The translations under genes were made by a program, and so were the position numbers. Of a DNA stretch of 64,000 nt, positions 34,594-45,865 are shown piece after piece (within the stretch, counting starts at the first letter, position 1; each line of letters begins with the position of its first letter). Under the pieces are notes generated by a model. It was not told the DNA's origin. It saw only the letters and a list, made by a program, of their open reading frames with translations, and made no database searches. The DNA is from Cryptomeria japonica (taxonomy: Eukaryota > Streptophyta > Pinopsida > Cupressales > Cupressaceae). Where the stretch lies: assembly GCF_030272615.1 (NCBI RefSeq), contig NC_081414.1, forward strand, positions 49,755,136-49,819,135, written 5' to 3'.

Positions 34594-34945
34594 TGTTATG
34601 CCTAGCATATCTATTTCCCCACTAGTCTCCTTGAGTTGAGAAGTGGGCCCCCTTTTTCTTTTTTCCCTTTTTGGTTTTGACCTCGGAACCCCGGAGTCCC
34701 GGAGTCCCAAGGTCTTTTTTTTGGTTTTTACCTTGGAACTCCGGAGTCCCGAGGTCCCTTTTATTGTTGACCTTGGAACCCCGGAGTCCTAGAGTCCCGA
34801 GGTCGTCTTTGCTTCCTGCTTCAGAACCCCAGACCCTCAGAGTTCCAGGGTGGGGTGTTCTTTTTCTTTTGTCGAGCTCGGAAGCCCGGGACCCCAGAGT
34901 CCCAGGGTTGTGTTAAACGCTTTCATACGAACGGGTTCAGGGACC

Positions 34946-34954
34946 TATAAATAG
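34946..34954 (+). promoter_or_regulatory. TATA box of 3' LTR
   Basis: TATAAATAG in the same context as 21539-21547. Confidence 0.75.
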
Positions 34955-35475
34955 AGATCATGGACTTTTAAAATTCATTTTGTGCATTCAGAGCTCCTCC
35001 TCTCTAGCTCCAAGTCACGAACTTTCGGACCTTCGAGCTTTCCTTGGCATTTTCAGGAATTTCGATTCACCAGGTTGGTGAATTTTCTTGCCCTCGTGTT
35101 TTCTAAACTAGTTTTCCTTTCCTTTCCTTTCCCTTTCGTTTGTTTTTCTTTTTGTTTTCGCGTGGTTTTTTTGTTGTCCGTGCCCTAGTTTTCACCCTAG
35201 ATCCCTGGAGTTCCGAGCGGTTCCACTTCCACACCCCGGATCCCTGGAGTTCCGGCTGGTTTCATTTTCACCACCCTAAAACCTCGGAACCCTGGAGTTC
35301 AGGATGGTTTTTGTATAGACCTAACCTCGGAACCCCGAAGCCCCGGAGTTCCGAGCCTTCTCCCTTTGTGCCTAGCTCGGGACCCTGAGACCCCGAAGTC
35401 CTGAAGCAAATTAAAGTTTATGCCTAATTTTGGAGACTGAAAATTTGTGTTTCACTTGCAGGTTCGAGTGGTTAG

Positions 35476-38400
35476 ATGGACTCATCTGCCAGCAAAAGAG
35501 GTAAATAAATTGATAGACTCCTAGCCACAATGAAGTACCATTACCAAGGACAGGTCCATGTCTCAAAGCTTGAGGATCAAATCAGATGGGTTACAGACAT
35601 TGAAGTCGGCCACATAGAAATAGAAGATATCAGAACTCAATTGAATAAACCTAGCTTGGAGGCCCTCCACCAAAGAATCAAGAGATCCAGCCTAGTAGAG
35701 GCCACTGTATTCCCACAATCATTGCAGGCACCAGAATTAATAATGGCCATTGCCCCATTTTTTAATTCAGAGACTAGAAAGTGCACAGAAGCATAGGGAA
35801 AAACAATTATAGACTTATCCCAAGATATGCTTGGGTTCGTCTTTGGTATCCCCACCAGGGAATAAGTGTTTTTGCTAATTGAAGAAGAGGCCTTAAAGGC
35901 ATGGAATGACAAAATATCAGCCAATAAGAGGCACATGAATGCCAATTGGATAGAAGAAGAAAGAAAGACAGGGCTTAAGGCAACAAAGGTCCTAAGAGAG
36001 GATTTCAAAGAACCCCAAAAGGACCTGATAATTATGCTCAGCAAGGCCTTTGGCAAGGTAGACTGCAAGCACTTCCATCCCTGGATGTTCCAGTTCATGA
36101 GCACTATCTTAATAGGGAAACAATACTTTGATTTGCACAGATCCTCTCCGATAATATCTGTAAGCAGATGAAAGAGGTCCAACATACACAAAAAATCTTC
36201 TTCACATCATATGTCATCTGGGTAGCTGCTAGAGCTGGAAAATTCCCAGGTCTACAGGTGGAAGGACAATTGGGAGAGAAGGAAGGACAGAAGAAGATAT
36301 GGGAGTATTATTCCCAACTCACTCTAGCCAATGCTAAGATACATTTCAAGAGAGTTAATGATGCCTTTGTTTTCCCAATAATCATCAAATTGACAACGGA
36401 TGCAGGATATCGGATTAGCCCAGAGGCTATGGCTATCATTTGAGAGTGGGCATGTTGGTTCATACAAAACTCACGCTCCACTTACATCAGGGTTACTGGA
36501 TTCATAGGGAACCCAATGTTGTTGCCTCGTTATTGCAACGATAGGGTGATTCTGCTGGAATATGTAAGGCAACTTGTAGGCCTCTAGTCACTGCTATCAT
36601 CGAAGCATAAAACAAAAATTGATTTCTCAATGTCTATTGGATACTTTGTCTGTTCCAAGATACAAGTGGCAAAGTTGGTTGAACAAGAGCTTTAGGATTT
36701 AAACTTCAAGGAATACGATCATGCTAGGGAGTTTTATGATCCCTACGGGAAAATCAAACAAGCTATGCCTAAGGCATATGAGGGGCACAGGCCCAGCTTG
36801 GAAGACTTTTGGGCCAACTTACAACATAGTTTTGAGGTCAGGGAAATGAACTATAATAATTTATATGTCCCATAGGTAAGAGATTTTGGTATTGAGACTA
36901 ACCTCCCTAAAGATCCGAGGGATGATGGAGAGTTACTCGATCCAATTTATAGAGAATCAGGGATAGATAAGAGACCCCTCTCCCCAGTAAAGTGGTCTGC
37001 AACTGAAGATACAAATATGGAGAAGGTCTCTCAAGCGGTCATTAATAGGACTAAACAATGGTTAAGCTAGAGGATAATGCCTAGCGTATCAAAAATGAAA
37101 CAAAAGGAATCCACCTCAAGGGTACCTCAGTCAAGAGGCCATAAGGAGTATGCTCCAAAGACAAGGTCAGCCTTTAGGCAGAATACCTCCACCAACCCAG
37201 GTGAGGAAGACAAGCCTCAGGAAAGCACTGAGGACTTGTTGAAGAAACTCCAAGAAAAGATGAGGGAGTCTGAACTGTTGAAGAAGACTGCAGACCTAGG
37301 GGTGACCGATGGACTGGGCATGGTGCCACTCGCCAAAGTTCTCCCACCAAGGACAGCTATAAGCCACACCGAAGGAGAGGGTACCCAGGAACAAGAAGAG
37401 AATGTAGAAGCTATTGAGGAGATACCTGCTTAGCCACCTTCAACGGGTACAACAAGTGCTCTAGGGACCACTGCTCCTACACCACCAGTAGTCAATATAT
37501 CTGCAGGGCAGCCCAGGGTGCAAGGCTTCACTTCCACCACTGAAGGGGTGAAAGTTAGAAATGTTGAGTCTGACTCTAATAAAGAAGAAGAGGATCCTGA
37601 GCAACAACAACTGCTAGAAGGTGAAGGGGGTTAGGCAGAAGACATATTGAATGAAAGGTTGATCCTAACTCCCCAAGATCAAGAAGACCTTCTTAAGGAT
37701 ATAGCAGTCGGGCAAGCAGAGATGGAGCCAGGTGATGAAGAAATGGCATTCAATGAAGAGGTCAGTGGCAATCTAGGAGAATTACACAAACAACAAGCTC
37801 TCCAAGCTAACCTAGCCCGCCATATTTCCTCGCTCCAAGATCATTGGCAAACGAGAGCCGAAGTGGGAGATGAAGCAAAGGAGCAGGCAGAGGTTCATGT
37901 CATAACTATGGATATTGTATCACATCAAGGTGATAAAGATGAAGATATACCACAATGGCTAGACTTTACCTTTGGGAAGAAAAAGAGAAAAGCAGAACTC
38001 CCAGAGGTCACTCTACAACAAGTAATCACTGAGGAACCTCCAAAGGTTAAAAAGCTAAAAACCATCCATCATTTGTCAAAAATAGATTCTGGTGAGGTGA
38101 TTACAGATGTGGCAGTACCACATGAAGTTGAAGGATAGGTTTCTCCGAAGTATCAAATATCCCAGGTAAATTTGGGTAAGCAAACCAAGTGGGGAGAGCT
38201 AGATACCTTGGAGCTAGCCAGAAGTGTTGTTATAGGGCGCATTGAAAAGGAGCACACCTCAAATATGGAGCTTAAAGCGTAACTTGGGCAATATAAAAAT
38301 CTCCTAATTGAAATGAGTAAGCCTCTGGACTCTTGTAGAACTAATGACCTGCCTTCAACCTCATCACTGCCAGAGGGAGAAGTAAAGGCACTAGTAGAGG

Positions 38401-39090
38401 TGAGACGAGTGGCTACTGCCACCAAATCTTGGACCCTGGTAAATGCAGCCAAGATTAGGTTGTTCTTGCATAATATAGTAGAAATATACCGTAAGGCGGT
38501 ACAGGCAAGTGGAGCTTTGGCAACCTGCTCCACACAATGGGAGCAGAAGGAGAACACTTTTAATAAACAACTCCGAGTTTTGAAAAGGATACTACGGCTA
38601 GGAGAAGAGGTGGTAGTAGAAGAGGATCTCTTATGAGGGGATAGCTATGATAACTTACAGTCCTATGTATATATTTTTGAGCTAAAGATAGAGATGTATC
38701 AGCAGTATATCAAGGATATGACTGACATTCGACACCCTCTCCTTAGGGAAATTTTGTCATATGAGAATTTTGTGACGAACATACTGGGACCTTTTGGCCT
38801 CAAAATAACTGATACGAGAATTATGGACCAGCAACAAGTTTTGAATCAGTGGGATGCATATGAGGCACAACACCTAGGACTTGTTGCCCAGTTTGATGTC
38901 ACCCTTATGTATAGATACACACAGCTGATTACTTAGTGTCAAGAGGTGGCGGATACGGTGAAGGAGTTAGAGGAACAAGGAGCACATGCAAATGAGGTTT
39001 TGAAGAAATATAAATTTAGAATTAAGCATGTAGCTAATCCTCCAGTCCAGGCAGTTGCATGTATAATTGAAAATTATAAGGCTTTTACCA
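35476..39090 (+). pseudogene. LTR-encoded protein of element C, 3' LTR copy
   Basis: The same frame as 22054-25677 starts at ATG 35476 (MDSSASKRGK). A one-base loss near 36135 shifts the rest of the frame, which stays consistent to the deletion at 39090. At least eight stops fall at the same codons as in the 5' copy: 35794, 35863, 36585, 36873, 37431 (TAG here, TAA in the 5' copy), 38136, 38634 and 38934. A private TAA lies at 35506 and a private TGA near 36440. NLS-like FGKKKRKAEL and the acidic block are kept. Gln and Arg codons here correspond to stops in the 5' copy at several sites, identifying the original residues. Confidence 0.8.
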
Positions 39091-39682
39091 AATTGTTCTG
39101 GGTAATCTGGTAATACCTATTATTTTGAGTTAGCAGTGTGGTTTAATCTTTTTGTCTTTCACTTTATGAATCATATTACGCATGTCAGTGGTGTATGAGA
39201 ATTATTGGGATAGGCCATATTGTTGATGATTTTATTTCCATAGATTTGTGAAATTGATGATTTTGCAGGTTTTCTGGAGGTCCGTTGTTGAATGCTAACT
39301 TGGAAAATATTTGATAATTGCTTGGATTGCAAGGGACTAATTAAGTAGTTCATTAAGATGTCATTATATTGATCTTTATTGTTATTTACTTGTTTCCCTT
39401 TACGCTTCACATTTTATTTCTCAGAGATCTTAAACCATAAAAATACAAAAAGAGAGGAAGTGCAGTTACCCATAACCAACGAGGTTTAGTCCTAACCAGC
39501 AGGCCCCTTTATAGGTATAAACCACATTAACCATTTAACTATCCATCACCGTCGAGACCCGACTACAGAGACCTTGGAGTAGTGAGTTCTTCCAAACTTG
39601 TTACTTTTCAGGAGTGGTGGTGAGTGTTTGCATAGACTACTTGACTGTTGGTGAGTGTGTCAAAACACCCGTCAACAATAAC

Positions 39683-40149
39683 AAAAACTCCAAATAAAGC
39701 AATGTAGCACAAAGTCTACAAAATTAGATTTGATCACCTTTTAAAAAAATGATATGCCTCTCTGCACTATTCAGCCACTTGAAGATAAGGCAATATGAAA
39801 GAAATAAGAACAATCTCACCACATATCACATTGAATCAAAGACAAAGATTGGATGCCAATTTACTTCTTTATTGATTGAATATTGATCTTCACTTTAAAC
39901 ATAGAGTTTTAAAATGCTTTTCAAACTAGCAAAGTTTCAATGCATAGGATAAAATATGGATATTTACAATGAGGCTTCGCCCTTTCTATAGAGGAAAGAC
40001 TTGAGCAAAAATAGGAAATCTAGAACTACTTTGACTTATTCAACAATACAATCTAATTTGACTTAGGACTTGTATAGTGTATACATGGAAGTTCAAATAT
40101 ACAAAAAGACATAATTTTTTTATGACCAACTACAAACTACATAACATAA
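39683..40149. other. AT-rich DNA right of element C
   Basis: It continues the sequence interrupted at 21235. No coding match is seen. It lies downstream of the minus-strand E frame and may be its 3' region. Confidence 0.4.
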
Positions 40150-43100
40150 AAACATAAAAAATGGTTGTGTCTAAAGACACATCTTCATCATCCTCATTCT
40201 TCTTCAATAACTCTTCAAAATTTTGAAGGGAAACTTGCATCTATGATTCATCATGTCTCAGGATGTGACTTGAAATGGATTGAACCCATGTGATAGAATT
40301 ATCAATGTTGATATATCCTTTATTAGGCTTCTTTAGAATGATTTTTAGGTTATCCAAGATTAGGTCTAAAAAATCCACTAATTTTTCAATGGAAGATATT
40401 GTGAATTCTTCCACTTCAATCTCAACTTGAATTAATTAACTAAATTCTTGAATAATTGTGTCACTAGGAAGTATCTTTTGATTGTCATCAAGCAACTTAG
40501 GAATTTTATAGGCTTTGGAAGAGTTGTCAAGCATTTTATCTATACTAACTTCATGCTCTTCTTGTAAATCCTCTATTAATTGCTCAAGAGTACCATTGTG
40601 ATGTTTCATCGCTTCTCATTGTTGGAAATACATTTTCTTGATGGGAATCACTCCATTTTCCACCAAAACTTTGATTTTAAATCCTTGATCTTTGACCAAG
40701 CATCAAGCTCCTTTGCTTGTATCTACAACTCCTATGAGAGAAGATCAAGTGTTTATTCTAATTCAAACTTAACACTATTTAGATTTCTCAACAACTTAAC
40801 AAAATAACTCAATAGGTGTATGCCCTGTGAAAGCATCTTGTCCATCCACACACTTACTATCCTTGTGCTCCAATGCACTCGGCTCTCTTGATAACTTCTT
40901 CATCTATTAATGATCCTAATAGTTAAAGTACCTTTGATGACTAAGTTATCTTTATTAGCACAATGGTAAGCTATTCTACTTGAATCTTGAGATATCCTTT
41001 ATTGCATTGTCTCTATCGTACATGTCAATAAGAGCATCTATGGCTACATGCAAGGAATCCTTGGCACTCTCATGTGTCTTCTTTCTAAGTTTAATTCTTG
41101 TCACCACATAATCAAAAGGCTGGATTGCTTCAAATATTTTGTTTGGTGGTGGTACAACCAATTTTGTATTTTTGTTTACCAGCTTGATCTATCTTCACCC
41201 TACAAAGTGTTTTGGACCTATTAGCAACCTTTGGCTTAGTAAAAACAAGTTGGCAAAAATCAAAGTCATTTGAGAGATGGCTTGCTTCTTCCTCTTAGGT
41301 GTCACTAACTACAACTAGGGAGGAAGAGTAAGATCTATTTTGACACTTGTGACCGTTACTTGTATAGATGTAGTTTGTTGTTGAGAAGCGATGATTACCA
41401 TGGGTGTGGTATGTTCCATCACTAAAGATGAGGTTCCTAAAGTTGAGACATTGGGAATTCAGACACAAAGTTATCAAACTCAATCATGGTAGCATCAAGC
41501 ATGATCGTAGAGACTTCATATAATCTTGGAAAAGAAGATAGTGAGCCAAAAAAAATCAATACTATCATGAGGTGTGTCAAGGATGGACTCACTTATGGTG
41601 GAGGAATGGACAGGTTGGACAAGAAATGTGTATGCAAAGTAGATACAATAGAGGCAATAGACAAAGATGGAAAGACAAGAATAGAAGACAAAGATTTCTC
41701 AATAGAAACAATAAAAAATTGAGGAATAGATGGCAAAATAGTAACATGAGGAGATATTCTGATAGAAACATGAGCATAAACACTCAAAAAATCCTTTGGT
41801 GTAGGCCCTTTTTCTAATGTGGTTGGGATCTCTTGTAGATCCTCCTCTTGAAATTCTTTCTCTTGTTCCTCTTCTTCTTGTTCACTCTGGTATTGAGCTA
41901 ACTCTTTAATTTGTTTCTCAGCTTGTGTATAATTTTCTTGTTGTTTTTAACCTTTGTCCTTACCCACTGTAAATTTTTACTTTAATGTCTTCTTGGGAGT
42001 AGGGACATCTTCCTCATTCTTGGTGCTAATTAGTTAAACTTTCTTTTTGGCAAGTCTTGTTGTGTCTTCTTTTGAACCTGTTTTGAAAGGTTGCAACCTA
42101 ATTACCCTCTCTTGTAGCCAAATATTTGTATTTGTGAGAATTAGTTGAAATATTTCCTTTATTGAAATAGACACCTTTTAGGACCATTGAATTGAAGGAA
42201 GAGTGTCAACAATCTTCTTTTTCTCATAAGAAATATCTAGGACATCTTCATCATCTTCCATACCTTGTGGGATATCTACAAGATCTAGATTTTCAATATG
42301 CTCTAGAGTTAGCCAACTATAGTCTAGCTTTCTCACATCTTCCTCAAATCTATAATCAACCCATATGTCCTTGATCCTATTAACATGATTGAAGCTTCTC
42401 TTGAGCTTATCTTTCATTCCCTTATAATAAAAATTCTCCCTTCTTTGAAATTCTTCAACATGCCCATTGTATTTCTTTCTCCATGGATTTATCCTTGTAG
42501 GATGTTGTCACTGAGTATCAACCAATGGCGAGAGGGAAATTGAAACTAGCCCTATGTGTTTTTGATTACTTTCCATGAACAATCATAATCTATCAATGCA
42601 ACTCTATAAGAACAATATTGTCTGTAGGGTATCTAAGAAGCATGTATGGACATAATTCAAAACACCCAATCCTAATGTATGTGAAGGTTATAAAATAGAG
42701 GTACACACAACCATAATTATTGATTTTTTCCCAGGCCTCATAAAAAATAGTTTTCTTCTCAATATTTTCATCAAACAAACACATGTAAGCACCAAAGAAG
42801 GCATTGATCACTCTTTTTAAATACTTGATACTTTTTTTAAGAGTTAACTAAGAATAATACTTGAAAACGAGCACTTCCTTTCTATCACCCTCAGTGGTCA
42901 AACGTAGAAAATGTCTCATAGATGCAACAACGTAGACAAAATATGATGTCAAGTAAAACTTCAAGTTTGTTGTGACCTTTGAGAGTTGGTCACAAATGAC
43001 ATCATTGATTTGTTTACCCCAAAAGATCTTGGTATGGCCTTTCCTAATGATATGAATGTACTGGTACATCCATTCTTGAAAAAGATTAGATGCAGGAAGA

Positions 43101-43280
43101 CCCTTAACCTTACTGAGAACGGTTATCAGATCTTTAATCTCCTCCTTGAAATTACTTTGGTATAGAAATTTTGACCACCTAATGATTGTTTGCCTAGGAG
43201 TTTGAGCTTATGATCTTGCATTTATCCGAGTTCTTATCATAATATGCCCATGTTGATTCTACAGTGAGGTTGGCATATTC

Positions 43281-44284
43281 TGTAGACACCTAAAATTAAT
43301 TAAATTAATATTTAATTAATTTAGCCTATCAACATAATTAATTAATTTAATTGTGTTATCCTTATTCCTCTCATAATCAATTAAATCTAATTTAATTAAT
43401 CCTGTCACTATTGTCCAATAATTAATTTATCAAATAAATAAATTATTCCCTTATTCTTCTAAAAATCCCCTCCAATAATCATTTCCTCTAAACCCACTCA
43501 GTTAATTAATTTTAATTAATTAACCTAGTCATGTGATTCCTACAAATCACTTTTCCTAATCCCACTCAACCTAATTAATCCTTCTAGAATCTCCCATAAT
43601 CATGCTTATCATTATCCCTCAATTTTTAATTCCCACTCATGTCACATCAACATTGAGCCTCTCAAAGAAATTCAAATTTCTTTGAGTCCCTCAATGCATC
43701 CTTATTTTGGAATTTTTAATTCCTCATGTTTGAAATTCAAATTTCTCCCCCCTTTTTCCAAAGGAATTTTATATTCCTGTTTATTTTCCCAAGGCACCCT
43801 TGATCCAAGCCTTCTATCTCAAATCAATCTCAACCCTTCATAATCAAATCAATCTTGGCCCTCCATTGGCCTTCTCCAATCTATAAATTGGAGCTTATTC
43901 TCCTCATAAATAATCCACTTCTCATGCATTGTCGTGCTGCCTATTTCCTCTCTCATCCTCTTCTAATCCTCTCTCAAATCTATCAAATTCATAATCCATC
44001 ACTCAATCCAATCCTATCAAATCCATCCACTTATCATGTTGAGCACAAGATGATCAATCCACATTCACTCCATCTCTCTCCAACTCTCCATTAGTCAAAC
44101 TTTGGAGCTAACAAAGTTCATGGAGGCAAGAAGGACAAGGAAGAGATACTTGCAATGGGAGCTTCATGAGTATATTTTGTCTTGTTTTCATGATGTTCTT
44201 ATTGAATCTTTCTTGATATCTAATTTAAATGGTTTTTGGGTTTATTGAATACTAATCATGCTCTAACCATTTTATTGTGAGACA
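43281..44284 (+). mobile_element. Solo LTR of the D family
   Basis: It starts TGTAGACACCTAAAATTAAT, like D's LTR, and ends GTGAGACA. TATTC lies on both sides (43276-43280 and 44285-44289). Its length of 1,004 bp is close to D's 986-bp LTR. The first half, including the AT-rich start and CTATAAATTGGAGC near 43880, matches D's LTR; the second half is more diverged. It interrupts the E frame, which resumes on the other side. Confidence 0.88.
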
Positions 44285-44522
44285 TATTCTTTTATAACTG
44301 GGCACCGAAAGATTATATCAAAGAAATATTCATCCAATTTTATGAGCACTCTTCCTTATGTGTCCTTTATACTTCTACTCTCTTTGTCAAACTCAGCAGC
44401 AATTGCTAGAACAAATTTTAGGTCATGTGCATAGATGGAAAAAAGTGACGCCAAATGAATTCCACTATTCAAGATACACTGCACATGAGCCAGCACTAGA
44501 TGCTAGTTAATCTTGTCCAGGG

Positions 44523-45665
44523 TGTTGCAAGATTGATCAGAATGAGTTGCTTATATGTTGTCATTGATGTGAATATGCTTTGGGTTTGATATCAACATAC
44601 TTTGGTTGTCATTAGTGACTGATTGGTGTAAGTGATGTTGATATTGACTTGAGCTATGTTGTTAAGCTATGCTTGGAGATGTTATATTTTATATTTGATG
44701 CTCTGGATTGTTGCGATGAGGAAGTTGAGTTTACTAGTATATTTGACAATGTTTCTATGTGAAATGCATGTCCCACATTTCTCTGCCATATGGTTTCTAG
44801 CTTTTCAATTTTGGAGTTAAGTTGATAATTTCCTTAGCTTAATTCTATTTAGTTGGCATGTGTTCTTGGGCTTCAGAAGCATGATTTTCAAGTTTGATAG
44901 TGTTTACTCTAGGTTTGGTCGACCTTGGGTGTTTACACTTCACATTGATGCTTTGATGATTATGGATCATTGTATAACATGTTATGGTGGTTATATTGGT
45001 CTTGACTAAGATGTGTTGTGGCCCACTTTACATTCTTTTCCACGACAAGAATGTTTAGTGTCAACCTGTGTTCAATTAGTTGCTTAGTTGACCATGGAAG
45101 ACTTTGCATATGTGAGGATGATATATATAGTGATGCTTGGGTGTTGTGTATGGGTGAAAGAAAGTGAAATTCAATGAAGGTATGTGAAAGAGGATCTATC
45201 TTCTTGATGGTTGATGTTGAGTTGATGAAAAGTGTTGAGTAGTGTGATCTTTCATGTGTTAGCTACCAAAAGTTGTGAGCTGAAGATATCTACAGATCTT
45301 GCGATAATAGAAGTGCATCAATTTTATTTCTCTTTCATTCCTCTTCATTATAGCAGTGATCCTCTTATTTATTTTTCTAGGGTAGTGAGGCTTTCTTTGT
45401 AAAAATCACCTTAATCGATGTCACCCTAATAAGTGTTTATATCTTGAGAATAGCTTCTCCATGGTTTTTCCCCTAACAGGGTTTTCCACGTAAAATCAGG
45501 TGTCTCATTGTGCATGGTGTGCTATGATGTTTCATGTTTATATCTTTGTGTGGATTATGTGTTAAAGTTATTGTAGATATAAGTTGATAAATAATTTTAA
45601 AAAATTTATACAACTAATTCACCCCCCCCCCCTCTCAATTATCTTGTACGTTAGTATATTCAACA
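44523..45665 (+). mobile_element. Copia-type solo LTR, related to B's LTR
   Basis: The end reads AATTCACCCCCCCCC...CTCTCAATTATC...ATTCAACA. Before it is a segment with GTTTTCCACGTAAAATC, both matching landmarks near the 3' end of B's LTR. Near the start TGTTGTCATTGATGTGAAT matches B's LTR about 50 bp in. No primer site or coding follows, and the E frame continues on both sides. The exact start (44523 or 44556) and target duplication are not resolved. Confidence 0.65.
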
Positions 45666-45865
45666 CATAAACTCTACCATATCTACATGTCCAATCTCTA
45701 TATTTTATATTTCATTGACATTAGATCAACACTGAGCTCTTTAGGAATATATTTTGATATTTGTAATCTATTTTCTTGCTTGGAGATGACCCTGACATCT
45801 CCAAAGCAACTACAATTCTATTTTGACAAATTCCTCTAGAGTTAGAAAAATCATATACCTTGATA

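Larger units (their letters stand above)
21236..39677 (+). mobile_element. Tat-like Ty3 element C with giant ORF-bearing LTRs
   Basis: The LTRs 21236-26709 and 34594-39677 both start TGTTATGCCTAGCATATC and end CCCGTCAACA. They are flanked by identical ATAAC duplications (21231-21235 and 39678-39682), which proves one 18.4-kb insertion. The internal 7.9 kb carries gag, protease, an RNase H upstream of RT, RT, the usual RNase H, and integrase. A Tat-type C-x2-H-x4-H-x4-C gag motif and two RNase H domains place it in or near the Tat lineage of Ty3 elements. No clear polypurine tract adjoins the 3' LTR and I could not assign the tRNA primer. Confidence 0.92.
34594..39677 (+). repeat. 3' LTR of element C (5,084 bp)
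   Basis: It matches the 5' LTR end to end with a few percent differences and lacks the stretch corresponding to about 25667-26124. That deletion is bounded by TACCAA in both places, leaving one TACCAA at 39083-39090. The TATA box is at 34946-34954. Confidence 0.92.
40150..45798 (-). pseudogene. Divergent relative (E) of the C LTR-encoded protein, broken
   Basis: Minus-strand translation from ATG 45798 gives MSGSSPSKKIDYK (C: MDSSTSKRGKEID). After an LTR insertion, 44522-44290 gives GIHLASLF, LAIAAEFDKESRSIKDT and EYFFDIIFRCPVIKEYANLT (C: LVEATVF, MAIASFFNPETRKCTDT, LDMLGFIFGIPTRE). Left of a second LTR come LITVLSKVKGLPASNLFQEW, NDVICDQ, FYLTSYFVYVVA (C: FFFTSYVIWVAA), YYS.LTL and LLRYPTDNIVLIELH (C: LLPRYCNDRVILLEY). 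A charged middle with Glu-rich EQEEEEQEKEFQEED (near 41860) and a helical C-terminus (near 41160-40150) follow in the same order. Frameshifts and stops are many. Order and spacing match over the whole length, so homology is convincing, though identity is low. Whether E was inside an LTR cannot be told. Confidence 0.72.

Noticed and set aside
41572-41817. Overlapping plus and minus open frames in the E region
   Set aside because: Low-complexity AGA/TCT-rich DNA. Only the minus-strand E frame fits the homologous order.
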